Source: Misgurnus anguillicaudatus (lineage: Eukaryota; Chordata; Actinopteri; Cypriniformes; Cobitidae). From it: DNA of 64,000 nucleotides. The translations under genes were made by a program, and so were the position numbers. Below are positions 62,990-64,000 of the stretch, one piece after another. Below the pieces are notes generated by a model that had not been told where the DNA came from, ran no database searches, and was given only the letters and a program-made list of their open reading frames with translations. Location of the stretch: contig NC_073354.2 in assembly GCF_027580225.2 (NCBI RefSeq), forward strand, positions 22,527,001-22,591,000, written 5' to 3'. Positions within the stretch are counted from its first letter, which is position 1; each line of letters opens with the position of its first letter.

Positions 62990-64000
62990 GGGGTGCGCAG
63001 GGCAAAAACTAATGCAGGGTTAGTTATAACATGGACTGTTTACATTGTTGCACAAGGTTGAGTGTTTTGTTTTCCCAGTATTTTTTTTCACGCTGCCAAA
63101 AGACAATCTCCTGCAAATTATTGAAAATGTATTATGTTTATCCAGAGAGTTATTGATGAACGAATGTTTTGGTGGCATGTAAGTAAATCTTTTCGTCATA
63201 TGTTTTTTTCGGTTTCTAAGTTGGGTGTGTAAGATACCAAATCCAATGCTATGTCATATTAATCAGTATCTTGTTGACTAAAAATGCATAATTTTCAAAT
63301 ATGTCTGCAGCTCTTAGCAACTTTTTTGGTGGGCTTGAAAATATTTTGACCAAGCGGGGTTAATTGTAACACTGTGTTACAACTAACCCCTTAGCACTAA
63401 CGATATGAAAACAGCTAACTTTAGCATAATTCTTGCCGTTGTTTAAATGGCTACACAAAAATGATTGCTGGCTGCCAACAAAATAAATGTGCCTGTCTTA
63501 CCAAAAATCATGTGTCAAATTTATTTTTGTTCATATCTTTAATATTGATTGAATAAGGTCACCTCAAAGATTGAATTAAAAATGAAATGAATGACTAAAA
63601 CCAGACTTTGATTCTCATTATCTCAGAATTTGATTTTGAAACTGTAGTATGGTTATTACAGACTGGGTCACATATAAAAAATATTTTTTTCTCACATATT
63701 TAGACATTTGTATCCATTTATAATGGATCTATTGCTAGAAAAGGGCTGGATGAATGAATACAGTGTGGATACCTGTCTATTATAGACAGATATATAAACA
63801 ATATATAGACAAAGTAGTATTGAAATATTTGCCTGCAAACTTAATTTTTAGCAAGTGTTACAACTAACCCCCTGCCTGTTACAATTAACCCCACCTATGT
63901 GGTAAGTTGTAATGTTTGCACTTCTGTCACGTTTGGTGTAATTGTCCAAAAATGGTAAGTACTAGAAACAAACTTCAAATGTTTATTTGTAGCAAAGATG
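62990..64000. repeat. Repeat with TTACAACTAACCCC motifs, runs off the window
   Basis: GTTACAACTAACCCC or its variants occur at about 63380, 63858 and (TTACAATTAACCCC) 63879. Likely one interspersed repeat; its boundaries are unclear. Confidence 0.4.

Overview
The window comes from a bony fish, most likely a cyprinid (carp/zebrafish group). The genes are split by GT-AG introns, and the proteins they encode match vertebrate MBOAT2, KIDINS220 and ID2 closely. These three genes lie next to each other in vertebrates (human 2p25). The intervening DNA is packed with short non-autonomous transposons and tRNA-derived SINEs of the kind typical of cyprinid genomes. I cannot fix the species or the teleost a/b paralogue from sequence alone; the shortened, divergent ID2 hints at an id2b-type locus.

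Layout: bases 1-9319 are non-coding and repeat-rich; they are probably the end of mboat2 intron 1, because the first coding exon (about 25 codons) is not visible. Twelve mboat2 exons follow on the + strand (9320-25853), with a 3'UTR ending near 26807. About 0.8 kb later a CpG-rich block with a CRE (27600-27870) looks like the kidins220 promoter and untranslated first exon. Twenty-eight kidins220 coding exons run from 29200 to 50815 (+). On the - strand, convergent to kidins220, is id2: a TATA-type promoter near 53300, two coding exons (53226-52921 and 52688-52632) and a 3'UTR exon from 52189 downward. Bases 53400-64000 hold no recognisable coding exon, only id2-proximal regulatory-looking sequence and mobile elements.

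The three genes do not form a pathway. mboat2 makes an ER lysophospholipid acyltransferase. kidins220 makes a large neuronal membrane scaffold with ankyrin repeats, a KAP P-loop domain, four membrane segments and a PDZ-binding tail. id2 makes a dominant-negative HLH regulator.

The most notable observations are: (1) the kidins220 coding exon 12 donor, just after the Walker A motif, reads AT instead of GT, with a possible in-frame rescue donor 6 nt downstream; (2) a candidate 30-nt in-frame kidins220 microexon at 46396-46425; (3) an 84-nt kidins220 intron bounded by a 16-nt direct repeat spanning both splice sites; (4) many long palindromic elements flanked by TTAA, several nested, and one pair interleaved; (5) a tandem 40-bp CRE-like palindromic repeat upstream of id2. 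I found no CRISPR array, no prokaryote-like operon and no evidence of a novel multi-gene system.
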